From contig BPQB01000015.1 in NCBI GenBank assembly GCA_019973155.2, positions 1 through 64,000 of the forward strand: 64,000 bases of DNA, written 5' to 3'. The translations under genes and the position numbers were made by a program. Positions 13,021 through 23,549 of this stretch are shown here, one piece after another. Source of the DNA: Phanerochaete sordida. Its lineage: Eukaryota; Basidiomycota; Agaricomycetes; Polyporales; Phanerochaetaceae. The notes under the pieces were generated by a model. The model saw only the letters and a program-made list of their open reading frames with translations, did not search any database and had not been told where the DNA came from. How positions within the stretch are numbered: position 1 is the first letter of the stretch; each line of letters begins with the position of its first letter.

Positions 13021-16000
13021 GGCGCGGCGCCCTGACGACTCCCCCCACTCCCCCACCCACGCACAAAAACGACTTTTAATACTCGTGACGACACTGGACG
13101 CTCATGGGCACGGCCGTCGCGGCGCGACACGGCTCTTCTCATTCCCCCTGTTTGCGGGTCAGCGGGCCCTGACACATCCCTCTACCTGTGGTACGACATG
13201 ACGGCTGTCTCGATCTGCACGCCACCCACGACTATCACGTTCATTCTTTGCCTCGCTCCCCTTTCGCCGAGCACGGACTCCTCCCCCCTTTGCTGTCTTC
13301 CCCTTCGCCAGGTGCTACGCACACTTGTTTGGTTTGGACGACGGACCTTTTTGTGCTCTAACAGACATTTTCTCCTTCAGACACTCGAGCTAGCCGTTCT
13401 GCTTTCCCCACACAGACTCTTCTTTCGTTCGCTTTGCGCTTTCGGACTGCATTAATACGGACACTGGGACACTTTCTGCCACACGGACACATCGCTTCAT
13501 TACCGGACACTACTGTTGCATTAATCGCGCACCCCCTTGCATTGCTTTCTCCACCACCGCACGTACGCTCACGCACACTCGGACACTCGTTCATTCGCAC
13601 ACCCATTGTAGTTTAGACTTGCCTAACTCATAGACACTCACACGTACTTATAGTTATATTCTCCATTATTCGCACTTACAGTACTACCACAGTCTGTGAC
13701 ACTTCTCCCCCTCCCCTCGCTTTTGCTGTTGGGCCGTTGGCTGTCTTTCGCTGTTGTTGCAGAACGGACTATAGCTTCCCCTGACGGACTCTCAAGAACA
13801 AACTAATGGACTCTCCTAGCACAGTAAAGAGAAATGAAAACAGTTCACACCCACACTCCCTCCCGCGCAGCTCTTCCTCCTCGCTTCGCGAAATCAGGTG
13901 CGTCTTCCGCGGGGCCGTCCGCAGCAGCGGCGCCGTGGCCGTGGGCAGCAAGGCACGCGGGGCCTGTCAGGGCGTGCGTCCTCGGGGCGTCATCCTGGCA
14001 TCGCTTCCCAGGCGTGGCGCCGCGCAGGCGAGCCCATGCGGGGCCCCGCAGCCCGTGCGTTCGGTGCCGCCGCGCGCCCCGCGCGCAACGGGCGCAGCCC
14101 CGCGGAGATCGCCTGTGCCCATCTGCCCATCTGCACCCATCCATCCGTGCATCCGTCTTGAGCTGTCTGCAGCGCTGGTTGGTCCCTGGTGCCGCTGTGC
14201 TGGGTCGCGGCTGCAGGGCGGTGCGCTGCGCAGCGGGCCAGCTGACTGCCACGTACGCGGGTGCGCTATTGTGGACGCGATAGGACGCGATGGAAGGTGA
14301 GACGGGCCCTGGCACGCGCGCGCGTGGAGCGCTGCTTGAAGCTGCGAGATGCACGCGGACAGACCGCAGGAGCGGTGCAATGGAGGGGTATGCAGCATCA
14401 GAATTTACCAACACCCAACACCGAGCCCGACGAGGCTGTGGGTGGCCTCGCGCAACAGACCCAGACTCTCGTCACGAACCGTAGATAGACTCCATACAGA
14501 CATGGCGGGCTTGCATGCCCATGCTCGCATCCTCCGTTGAAACACGTCCGCGCACGCGAGGCCCCACCTCCAACAGCAGGCTGTGCGCACTTGTGCGCGT
14601 GCAGGCCATCACGACGGCACCGGCGGAATAGGCGTTGATAGCCTCGCTGCAGGCGGGGCGGTGCAGCGTGCGAGCCGCGAAAGCCTATCGGCCCAGCGCG
14701 CGAACCACAACGCCTGCCGCATATGGCAGCTCCGCCGGACGCTGCGCCACCACGAGCGTGCCTCAGCTCCCGCGGGGCTTGGCAGCCCGATGCGCCCAGA
14801 TACGCCCTGGTTGCCATGCGCCCGACGCCTTGCGGGACCGGCATCACGCCTGCCGCGCTGGCCGCCCTGGGCGCGGCGCACGACGCGCCAGTGCGCAACC
14901 CGGGCGCACGTCGCGCGCAGCACCCCGCCCGCGCAGCGCACCCCAGGCTGCTTCCGAACTGCTTCCCAGGACGCCCCGTGCAGCCTGCGCCCCTGCACCC
15001 GGCAGACCCGGCGCACCTCGCAGGGCGCACCAGCGCCGCCGCCCGCGCGGCGCACGACACACCGCGGCCTGGGATGCCCGCGCACAGCCCCGCCCTAGCG
15101 ACGCGCGCCGCGGCCCCAGCTCGCCCTCGCGTCCACGCGCCCGAGGAAAGGCCGCCCACGCGCAATCAGGTGCCCCAGGCTCGGGCGCTGCCGCACGCCC
15201 CGCGGGAGCGCAATTGACCAGCACCAGCGCGGGTGCGACCCGTCGGGCCCCGCGCGACGGCGACGCGGCCCGGCACGTCGGCGGTCGCACTCGCGCGCCA
15301 CGCCCCGACGCGCCGCGCGCGGTCGCAAGGGGGATCGGCGCATGCGCGGTTCAGCCCGCCGCGCGTCCGCATTTCGCGTAAATTTGCGGGCAATGACGCG
15401 TGCTCCGTCCGCGTGCGGCCCGCGCCACGCGCGTGGCCCGCGTGCTAGGCGTCGGGCGCAGCGCAGGGCCGACGCCGCGAGCTGACGCACGCGGCGGGTG
15501 CGCACGGCGCCGCGGGCGCCAGCGTGCGACGCATCTGATGGGGCGGCGCGTATCCAAGGTGGCGAAGGATGCCCGCCGTGCGTCGCGTGTGGCGTCGTGC
15601 TGCCGGCAGCGGCGCGCGGCGCGCCAGGGCGGGCCCAGCAGAAAACTCGGTGGCCCGCAGGCTCAAACGTCGGCCCTGCGCGCGGTGATGCAGAAGGGCG
15701 CGGGAATGCGCGGGCGGGGATGTCTGCGCGTGGCGGGCTCGGTGTTTGTAGAGAGCCGCGATGGCATTAAGCTGGGAAGCGTCCCAGGGCGAGTCAGCAT
15801 CGCTAGGGTTGGGAATAAGGACACAGCACTAGAAGAGATGGTGTGCGGGCGATGGAATTGAAGCAGAGCTTCTAGGTGAAGTCAGTGACACAGGTCGCTG
15901 ATTCCGGTCGTCAATGACCTTGTGCTCTGTGCGCGTACGGGTGCCTAACTGTCTATGAGCAGCGCACAGCACATCGAGAACAAGAGCCTTACGTACGACA

Positions 16001-16024
16001 CATACGTGGCGCTCCTCGAGAAGA
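13021..16024. other. Pyrimidine-rich stretch followed by a GC-rich gene-free block
   Basis: From about 13.19 to 13.74 kb the plus strand is C/T-rich with the word GGACACT repeated many times. It may be the 3' region of the transcription factor transcript or the 5' region of an unseen one. From about 13.88 to 15.75 kb the DNA is very GC-rich, with overlapping open frames of Arg/Ala/Pro text on both strands and no family motif. The last 250 bp should hold the 3' UTR of the minus-strand gene that follows. I see no gene here. Confidence 0.5.
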
Positions 16025-17357
16025 CTACAGTACGGGCAGCCCCGCCGTGCTCTGCACCCATTGTACCACATCTGCCACCTTCCGCACCGCCGCGTCACTG
16101 AAACCGAGGCGGAGATCAGGGCGAAGCTTCTCGTCCGCGGGATCGTCTCCCCACGGCATCGTGCGGTAGCAGATCGTCACGGCAGATCCGAGCGCGGGAG
16201 ACGCTGTCAGCGCAATCGACGACGTCGTACGCGTGCCCGCTGCGACCGGAGTCGGGCTCTCCTTCGACACTAGTACGTCTGACACAGACGCTGTCAGCAA
16301 GGCGCGCCGCACGTGAACGTGGTATCAACGCACTCTGCAGGTGGACGACGTCGCCCTTCTTCAGCGACGGCGCGCCCGCGTCGGGTTGCGCGCCGCCCCA
16401 CTCCTCCGCGACCTCGCGCCACGCGGTGAGGCGGCAGACGCCGCCGTCGGGGTCGCCGACGACGACGCGGAGGAGCGCGACCTCCTTGCCAGCATCGGCC
16501 CCTTTCTTGATGCGGATCGCGTCGGGGCCGTCGAGCTCGAGCACCGCGACGAGCAGGTGCGCCTTGCGCTTGCCGGCCGCGAACGGGCAGGACACGCGCG
16601 GGGGGCCCGTCGGCGCGGGCGTGTGCGCGAGCGCGCCGAGCGAGGAGAGCGTGTGCAGCGCGAAGTGGAAGGCGGGGAAGCGCATGACCGAGGCGTCGCT
16701 GTCGCCGCCGGTGTACTGCGAGTAGCCGAAGGAGGTCGTTTCCTGTGTCTCGTGCACCGAGCGGAAGAGCGACTGTGAGGCGCGTAGAAATGTCGCGTCG
16801 CGCGCGCCGGACATCCCTGATTGATCCAGCCTCGTTTCGTCTCCAGCGGTAGTTGGATCCCATGTTATAAATGTGGTCGGCTCTGCAGAATTTCGACATG
16901 ATCAGCAAGGTAGGCACTTCGTCGAGGATCGCGAGCTGCATGGCCAGCAGCTCAGGATGCGTTGCAGGCGCATTACGAAGACATGAACTGTAGCCCATCA
17001 CTGTACGGCCAGCGAAGGGGCATATCTCATAGATATCCGAGTGACAGTGCACCCACCTTGGCTTTGTCCAAGATCTCTGCTGTCTGCGGCAGCCCCATCA
17101 TCATCGAGGTATTCCTCTTCTTCACTTGGAGTCTCTTTGAAAATCATATTCTCGTAGATCATGGAGATCCTACGGCTCGCCGCCTCCAAGGCCTCTGGCG
17201 GGAAACTCTTGCGGCCTGAAGCGAGGTTCGCGCTTTGGGACGTCTCGCTGGATGACGCGTCATATTGCACCGTATACCACGTACGCTCTTCAGTTTGGCT
17301 GGCAGCACTCAGCTCGCGAGCTGTCGGTGCGTTGAGAAAGACATGGCGGCGGCGCAT
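16025..17357 (-). CDS. OB-fold-like nucleic-acid-binding protein
   Basis: The clearest part is the C-terminal half. A beta-rich block has KAHLLVAVLEL, an ALLRVVVGDPDGGVCRLTAW strand pair and LKKGDVVHLQNVLVS, the layout of an OB-fold like those of RPA-type proteins. Splicing the intron at 16279-16333 makes LQNVLVS continuous. The last exon is 16278-16025, and the first exon runs from ATG at 17357 to 17057 with an intron at 17001-17056. The segment at about 16.77-17.00 kb is uncertain: a long open frame runs through it, but the downstream frame changes near 16.80 kb, so one more intron must exist there. Placement near shieldin SHLD2-type OB proteins is only a possibility. The gene is divergent from its neighbour, with about 120 bp between start codons. 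Confidence 0.6.
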
Positions 17358-17477
17358 GCAAGACCCGAGCGTGGGACGGCGGGAGGCTCGACCTGAGCTC
17401 GAACGAGTTCGGGGCCTGCACAGGCGCCCACAATTAGGCCTGGTGATGGCGGCGCCACGTGTGAATTAGACGCCAGC
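17358..17477. promoter_or_regulatory. Shared divergent promoter, 120 bp
   Basis: The start codons of the OB-fold-like gene (-) and the membrane protein gene (+) are only 120 bp apart, so both promoters must lie here. The stretch contains CCAAT on the plus strand just after the start of the second gene, but I see no clear TATA box. Confidence 0.45.
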
Positions 17478-18847
17478 ATGGTAGCCCAATCACAAGCCCA
17501 GCTCCAAATCCGAAGTCTGCTTGCATCCACCACCTCGCAAGAGACATCCTCGACGATGGCGGGTTCAGCGACGGCGAGCTCCCCAACGGCGTCCCCTATT
17601 CTTCAACATGTACCCAACCCCGTCCTCATCCTCTCCACGACACCCCCAAACGAACCTCCACCTCCGTATCCCTCAGGCGAGCGCAGACAGCGCACTATAC
17701 GCTCAGGGCGCCGACGAAGGACCATCCCAAACGCTCAGACTGCAACAGGTCTACCTCCAGATACGTCAGAGCACTTACAGGTGCCATCTGCTAGCACAGA
17801 TGGCTATTCAGACTACGACACCCCGTCGCCTTTCCCTAGTACCGAGGGTGTGCCTTATCACGAAGCAACCGAACACACACCCCTCCTCGCAAGCACAAGC
17901 CCCCGTCTACCCGCAGGCGGCATAGGCCGGCGGCGGCGCACAGTTTCGGTGACGAGCACAGTGCACTCGGCCACGTCGTGCGCGCCGTCGCTCGCACACA
18001 CGTTCATTGCCGCCTTCCACCCCGCCCGCGACGCCGACCTCGATCCTGAGGACGCAGAGCCGCTCGACAGCGACTCGGACGACCTCCTCGACTCCCCGAC
18101 GCCGCGCGCAGCCTCGGCGGAGCCGCAGCACCTGCCAGCGTCCGAGCCCAGCGCGCACGCGGGGCCGCCCGTGACGCAGCGGCGGCGGGGGCGCTGGGCG
18201 CGGTACTTCCGGCCCATGACGAAGAAGGCGTACTACGTCGCGCTCTTCCACCTGCTCGTCCTCAACTTCCCCTTTGCGCTTGCCGCGTTCGTGTTCCTCT
18301 TCGCCTTCACGCTGGTGCGTCCCGCTTTGCGTGCACGCCGGCCCGGCGCTGACCTTATCATCACACGACCGTTATCTAGACCGGCACGACGACGCTCGTC
18401 GCGCTGCCCCTCGGCGCCGTCGTCTGCTTCCTTGACCTGCTCGGCGCACGCCTCTTCGCGCGCGGCGAGCTCTACCTCCAGAGCACGTTCCACCACCCGC
18501 TCTTCTTCCCGCTGCCGAGCCCGCCGCACCCGATCTTCATACGCATCCGGCTGCCCACGCCCGACGAGCTCGAGCACGGCGCGCCGCTGCGGCCCGTCAA
18601 GGAGCAGTCCTTCTACAAGAACGCGTACGCGCTCTTCACGGACGCGATGTCGTACACGCCGCTCTTCTACTTCCTCGTGCTCAAGCCGCCGCTCACGCTC
18701 CTCCTCTCGCTCTTCCTCGTCGCCGTCGTGCCCGTGTCCTTCGCGCTCGTGCTCCCCGCGCCCGCGATGCTCCGCCTCGTGCGCCGGCTCGGCGTCTGGC
18801 AGGCGAACGTCGCCGTCGAGGGCCTCTGCTACCCGAGCGTCCGCTAG
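17478..18847 (+). CDS. Integral membrane protein with a sensor-like domain
   Basis: Two exons, 17478-18314 and 18380-18847, give 434 residues. The first 230 residues are Ser/Pro/Thr-rich and probably cytosolic and disordered. They include an acidic dileucine signal, EHTPLL, of the kind that sorts proteins to the vacuole. The C-terminal half holds about four hydrophobic segments: LFHLLVLNFPFALAAFVFLF, LVALPLGAVVCFLDLLGA, a long one around PPLTLLLSLFLVAVVPVSFALVL, and possibly one re-entrant helix. Between them is a loop with LYLQSTFHHPLF. The arrangement resembles the putative membrane sensor domain seen in fungi and bacteria, but the assignment is tentative. A second ATG 78 bp inside the reading frame is also possible as start. 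Confidence 0.7.
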
Positions 18848-19753
18848 CGCACGCCCGCGGGTCCGTCTCAGCGCCAAAATCGTGCACTCGCCGTCTCTGG
18901 ACGCGCTGCATTTCGTCGGAGTGTCGTCGGGGGGACAGGGAGATCTACGCGCGTCCGCAGGGGAGGGTTGTACCACTGTAAAGTGTATTTCTAGGGTCGC
19001 ATCTTCGCCGTATCTCAGGGGCTGCTGCATATTCTGCGGGCGCATGTGGGGAGGCCCCGTTTGTGTGCCTGTGCCTTGCGAGCATGTGCTCGGCGTGCCT
19101 CGTCGTGAGAGGCGCACGCGTTTGGGAAGCGGCGGCGTGGTGGCGTTTGGGAAGCGCTGGCCGCGAGCTTTGCTCCAAATTGCTTGGCTGGCAGCCACAG
19201 ACGCAGGGAAAGCTGCAGCAGCGGTGAGAGCAGATATTTACGTGTTCCCTCGCGAGGTCCTGCGCACATTGAAGCGTTTTTGCGAATGTCTCGAGCTTAT
19301 GCGAGTGTACCAATCCCGTCATGCGGATGATTCAGCTGCAACTGTACATACCATCCAAGTTTTGTCTACTTACTCGCAGATCGCCAGTGTCGGAAACAAT
19401 GTGGCCGCCAAGGCGTTCCGCACCCCATGCTCACACGCACACCGCTCTGAGCCACTCAATAGCATAAATTCTAGCAAGCCTCTGGGACAAGCACTATGTA
19501 CACGGTACACAAATCATACAGCAGCGACAAAGGAAAGGCAAGGATATAACACAACAGCGAAAACGAGGGGCTATGTACAATGAACGAGCGCGGCGACACG
19601 GGTCCACCGTGCGCGTCGCAAGAAAATCTGCTGCGTGGGGTGATATCACGGACGGTGGTATCGGCGCGGCGGCTCGCGTCGCGCGGGTCAAGAGAGGAGG
19701 CATCTTCCCGGGATGCGCGTGTGAGGGGAGTCCCGTGGGGCTCTTCCGGGTGC
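18848..19753. other. Intergenic region
   Basis: About 900 bp lie between two convergent genes. Only weak open frames are present, and the membrane protein frame cannot be extended past its TAG by a convincing intron. Both 3' UTRs should be here. Nothing else is visible. Confidence 0.5.
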
Positions 19754-22302
19754 TTAGTAGGGCGTCGGCGCGACCGAGGTGGACGCGGCGGACGACGAGG
19801 GGGACGCGTCGCCGGCGGGGGTCGACTCCGCCGCGGGCGTGGAGGACGCGGGCGTGGAGGACGCGGGGGCAGCAGACGACGAGGCCGATGCGTCGAGCGT
19901 CACCGAGCTCGGAGTGGCGGAGCTCGCGGCGGAGCTGTCGAGCGACACCGAGCTGGGGATGGCGGAGCTCACAGCACTGTCGAACGAGCTGGATGCGGAC
20001 GCGAGGGAGGTCAAGACGGAGGCCGAGGCAGACGAGCTCGCGCTCGACGCCGAGACGGGGGTGGAGACCGATGCAGACGCGGACGAGCTCGCGCTCGACG
20101 CGGACGCAAGGGTGGACACGGATGCGGAGGCAGTCGAGACGACGGACGAAGGTGCGACCGAGGTAGATGCGGCAGACGCGGAGGACGACGAGTCATCGTC
20201 GCAATCGTCGCCATCGCCGTCGGTGCTGGAGGCAGATGGCGCGGCAGCGGAGGACGTGATCACGGGGGTGGGCACAGCAGATGACACGACGGCGGACGTG
20301 GGAGCGGCAGGGGTGGTCGAGGGCTCATCATCGTCGCAGTCGTCGTCGCCATCACCGCCGGATCCGGAGTTGTTCACGGGCGACGGAGTGGAAGCCGGTG
20401 CCGAGACCGACGAGGTCTCATCGCCCTCACCGTCGTCGTCGCAGTCATCGTCGTCGTCACCCTCGCCGTCGTCGGTCGGGGCAGCAGGGGCAGCGGACGA
20501 GGTCTGGGCGCTAGCGGGGGAAGGCTGCGCGCCGCCACCGCCGTTGGCCAGGACCGGAGCGATGGGCTTGGTTGTCTGCGTGGCGGGCGCGGTGGGGACA
20601 CCGCCCTTTCCGGCGGCAGGAGGGGCGGGAGCAGGGGGCTGCGAGTCGTTGTCGCTGCCGCTCGGGGCGGTGGGCGAGGACTTCGGGGGCGCGCCTGCAG
20701 CCGCGACTGAGGTGATCACGGGCGTGCCGGTCGGGAGGCCAACGGAGATGCTGGCACTGATGACAGCCGAGGCGCTGCTGGTGTCGTCGCCGCAGTCATC
20801 GTCGCCCTCGTCCGCCATGCCGGTAGCAACGCTGATCGCATCGAGGAGGTAGTCCTTGAAGTCGCCTCCGGCCTCCCAGACGTTGAAACCACGGAGACCC
20901 GAGGACACGATGAACTCGCCCTTTGCCTTCCACGAAGTCGGGTCGTCGAACGAGACCATGATCTGCGAGGTCTTGTTGTAGACGTAGGGCTAAAGCGATT
21001 GGTGAGCTTTGCATTGAGCAGAATTGAAATCACGACTTACAGTCTGGCTGCACTCGTCGAAGCGGCTGTCAATACCAGGGCGAGCAGTGCCGTTAGGCCA
21101 AACCCAGCCCTCAGTGACGAGGCCCCAGTAGTCCCAGTTTCCGCTCGGGTTCGGGTCGGTAACACCACAAACGTCGGTACCCTGAGGGCCGTCCCAGCCA
21201 TCACCAAGCGGGTGCGAGGTGCTGTTGAAAGCCGGGTAGGCAGCCAGGGTGTTGTCGTCGCTCGAAGTGAACGCGGCGGACGGCGGGACGGTGAAGCTGT
21301 GTCCGTAGCTGGCGACACCGAGGACGATCTGGTGCGCGGGCATGCCGGCGGCGGTCCAGGCCTTGACAGCAGCGACGGCGCTGCCCTGCTGGTTCGCAGC
21401 AGACGCGCAGGTGTCGTTGAGCGGCGCGTTCGGGCCAACGCCGGTGCTCCAGCTGCCCCAGACGTCGTAGTTCATGACGGTGATGAAGGTGAGGACATCG
21501 GAGAATGCGGAGACGTCGGTACTGGGCGAGCCGGTCGCGTCCTTCCACGGCAGGACGGGCGTCGCAGCGGAGAGGATGAGATCCTTGCCGTCGGGGTCGG
21601 CGCGGAGGGCCTGCAGGAACGTGAGGAAGTTGGCGGTGTCGTTGGGACTATTCGCGTTACAGCCAATGCCGGCGTCGTTAGGGTACTCCCAGCTGGAATG
21701 GTACATGCCTGTTATGGACAATAGATCGGGAACGGGGCAATGCACTTACTCAAAATCGATGCCATCCAGCTGGTACTTGTTCTTCAGGTCGATGACCGTC
21801 TTGACAAAAGCCGTGCGGTTCGCCTCCGAGCCCACGTTTGTGGAGAAGGCGCGACCACCGGTCCAGCCGCCAATACTGAGCATAGCCTTCACCGAGTTAT
21901 TCTTGGCGTTCGCAACGAACTGCGTGAGAAGCGTCTCGTCAGAGTCGGCGAGCGTCGCGTTCTCGGGGGCAGCGGGGTCCGTGACACTGCAGTACTGTCA
22001 GGTTTTGCAGTGAGAACAGGTTTGAAGAACACTCACGCAAAGGCGTAGATCAGGTGGGTGTACTTGGTCCAGGCAACATCCTCCAGAGTGAAGTTGTAGA
22101 AGGAGTTGCCGACACCGTGCCAGCCGGCGTAGTACGCCGCGGCGATCATGTCTACGCTCGCATTGGCGGAGGTCGTCGTGTTCGTCACGCTGGCGATCGC
22201 CGAGATGTCGCGGGCGAGGTGGTGGTGGAAGTCGCGGCGCGGCAGATGGCTCGCACCGAGAGCTGCTGAAGCAAGGAACGGAAGAGTAAGGAAAGAAAGC
22301 AT
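19754..22302 (-). CDS. Secreted GH18 chitinase with long Ser/Ala-rich tail
   Basis: The enzyme hydrolyses beta-1,4 links of chitin by substrate-assisted catalysis, outside the cell or in the wall. Four exons, 22302-22037, 21986-21750, 21692-21041 and 20989-19754, give 796 residues. A signal peptide (about residues 1-17) is followed by an Arg-Arg site. The catalytic motif DGIDFDWEYP spans an intron and is intact, with proton donor E170. SIGGWT and the barrel-end Trp in FNVWEAGG are also present. After about residue 440 the chain becomes low-complexity, rich in Ser, Ala, Thr and Pro. It holds four acidic clusters, each with a single Cys, near residues 451, 568, 603 and 648. No carbohydrate-binding module or GPI signal is seen. 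The many Ser/Thr residues suggest O-mannosylation. Confidence 0.92.
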
Positions 22303-22790
22303 CCTGCCTAGGGCGGCGGAGGATTAGGTCGTAACAAGAACGGAAACGGAGGCGGGACTAGGGGAAGATGCCCGGGGGTGAAGGAGGAGATGAAGGAGAG
22401 AAAAAGATGCCCGCTCCAATATAAAGCAGTTTGGGCGCCTCCATCCCTGTACCGCCTTTGTCTCTGTGATGGACTTGATCTTCTCAACTGCAACGCCGCT
22501 CACGGATCCTTCAGCGCGGTAACGGCATCGTGCCGACGACATGCGAGGATCAGGATGAGACCTGCAGGGTGCAAACGTTTGAGATTCTGTGGCACCACTC
22601 CAGTGCGAATCATGCGTTCGGCTTTCTCAGTATGGGAGACACTGTTATCTACACTACCGGCATGGTCCAGGCTGAGGTGAAGGCAACGTTCGAGCTTCGA
22701 CGAAAAAGATACAATGGAACCGCGCTGGGAAACCGAGGCAGTGCAAAATCTGAACAAAAGAGTACCGAATCGCCTACCGACGAGACAAAA
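22303..22790. promoter_or_regulatory. Upstream region of the chitinase gene
   Basis: This region lies between the chitinase start (-) and the tRNA gene. Just upstream of the start, on the minus strand, it has a purine-poor tract. A TATATTG-like element at about 22420 on the minus strand lies roughly 120 bp upstream of the ATG and may act as TATA box. No coding frame is convincing. Confidence 0.35.
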
Positions 22791-22884
22791 CGACACCAGC
22801 AGGACTCGAACCTGCGCCCCGAAACGGGAATTGATGATCGTTGCCGATTCGAATCAATCGCCTTAACCACTTGGCTATAGTGCC
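22791..22884 (-). tRNA. tRNA-Ser (anticodon CGA) with a 12-nt intron
   Basis: The minus strand folds into a class II tRNA. A 7-bp acceptor stem pairs GGCACTA with TGGTGTC (two G-U pairs), and the discriminator is G. The D stem is GCC/GGC. The anticodon stem is ATTGA/TCAAT. The loop has TT-CGA-A, followed by a 12-nt intron at 22836-22847 directly after position 37. A long variable arm with CCCG/CGGG is diagnostic of Ser (or Leu). The T arm is GCAGG-TTCGAGT-CCTGC. A TTTT run right after the 3' end on the minus strand fits an RNA polymerase III terminator. Mature length is 82 nt before CCA addition. It decodes UCG. Confidence 0.93.
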
Positions 22885-23549
22885 TTAGGTGATGTGCTCT
22901 ATGTAGCATACAATACCGCGTAGCTTGCTATATCCGCGACCTTGAGACATGCCGACGCGAGCAGAGATCTTCTGCCTTCGGATCGAATACATCTCGTCCA
23001 ACCACTCCTCGTCTGCACTCCCTGTAGTCCCTAGAAACGTTCGCGTTGCCCTTTTACCGATTTGAGCAGAGCTTCTTCAATATAGCTAGCTCAAGCTTCG
23101 CGAGCGGCAGGAGGTGGCAAGGGCCCAAAACGCGTATGTGAGGATCGAAGTATGGCTTTATGCTCTGGCTACTGAGGACTGGGCAACAGTCGTAACACCT
23201 CCTCCTTCTTCCCTTTTCTTCCGGAGCTGCCAGCCCGTCACGTCCGCACGCTAAACGCGTGGAATTCGCGCACAAGCATCGCGCTTTCGGAGCGTCCGCA
23301 GCCCGCAAGTCGACCCCATCTGTGCGCAGGATTCTGACCTTCAGCGATGTTGATCTGGTGGTCTCATAGTCTCCCTTATAGCTGGTGGCGGAATAGTCTG
23401 CGTCGTCCATGTGAGTAACTTGAAACATGTAGCCTCGTAGCTTTGCGCTACATCCTCCAAGTCCTCTTTCATGTCCTCCCATTGCCATCCTGTCGTACTG
23501 CCAAACAAGAGTCAATGAAACTGATTAGCCATGTTCACCAAGATTCAGT
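22885..23549. other. Upstream region of tRNA-Ser and the BRE4-like gene
   Basis: About 660 bp between the tRNA 5' end (-) and the transporter start (+). A 153-codon minus-strand frame (23054-23515) is open but shows no family resemblance and contains odd Cys/Arg-rich text, so I do not call it. The promoter of the transporter should lie in the last few hundred bases. Confidence 0.4.

Noticed and set aside
18233..19198. A 321-codon minus-strand frame
   Set aside because: It is antisense to the membrane protein exon, Glu/Arg-rich, with no family motif.
19779..20852. A 357-codon plus-strand acidic frame
   Set aside because: It is the reverse complement of the low-complexity chitinase tail, where repeated Ser/Ala codons leave the other strand open.
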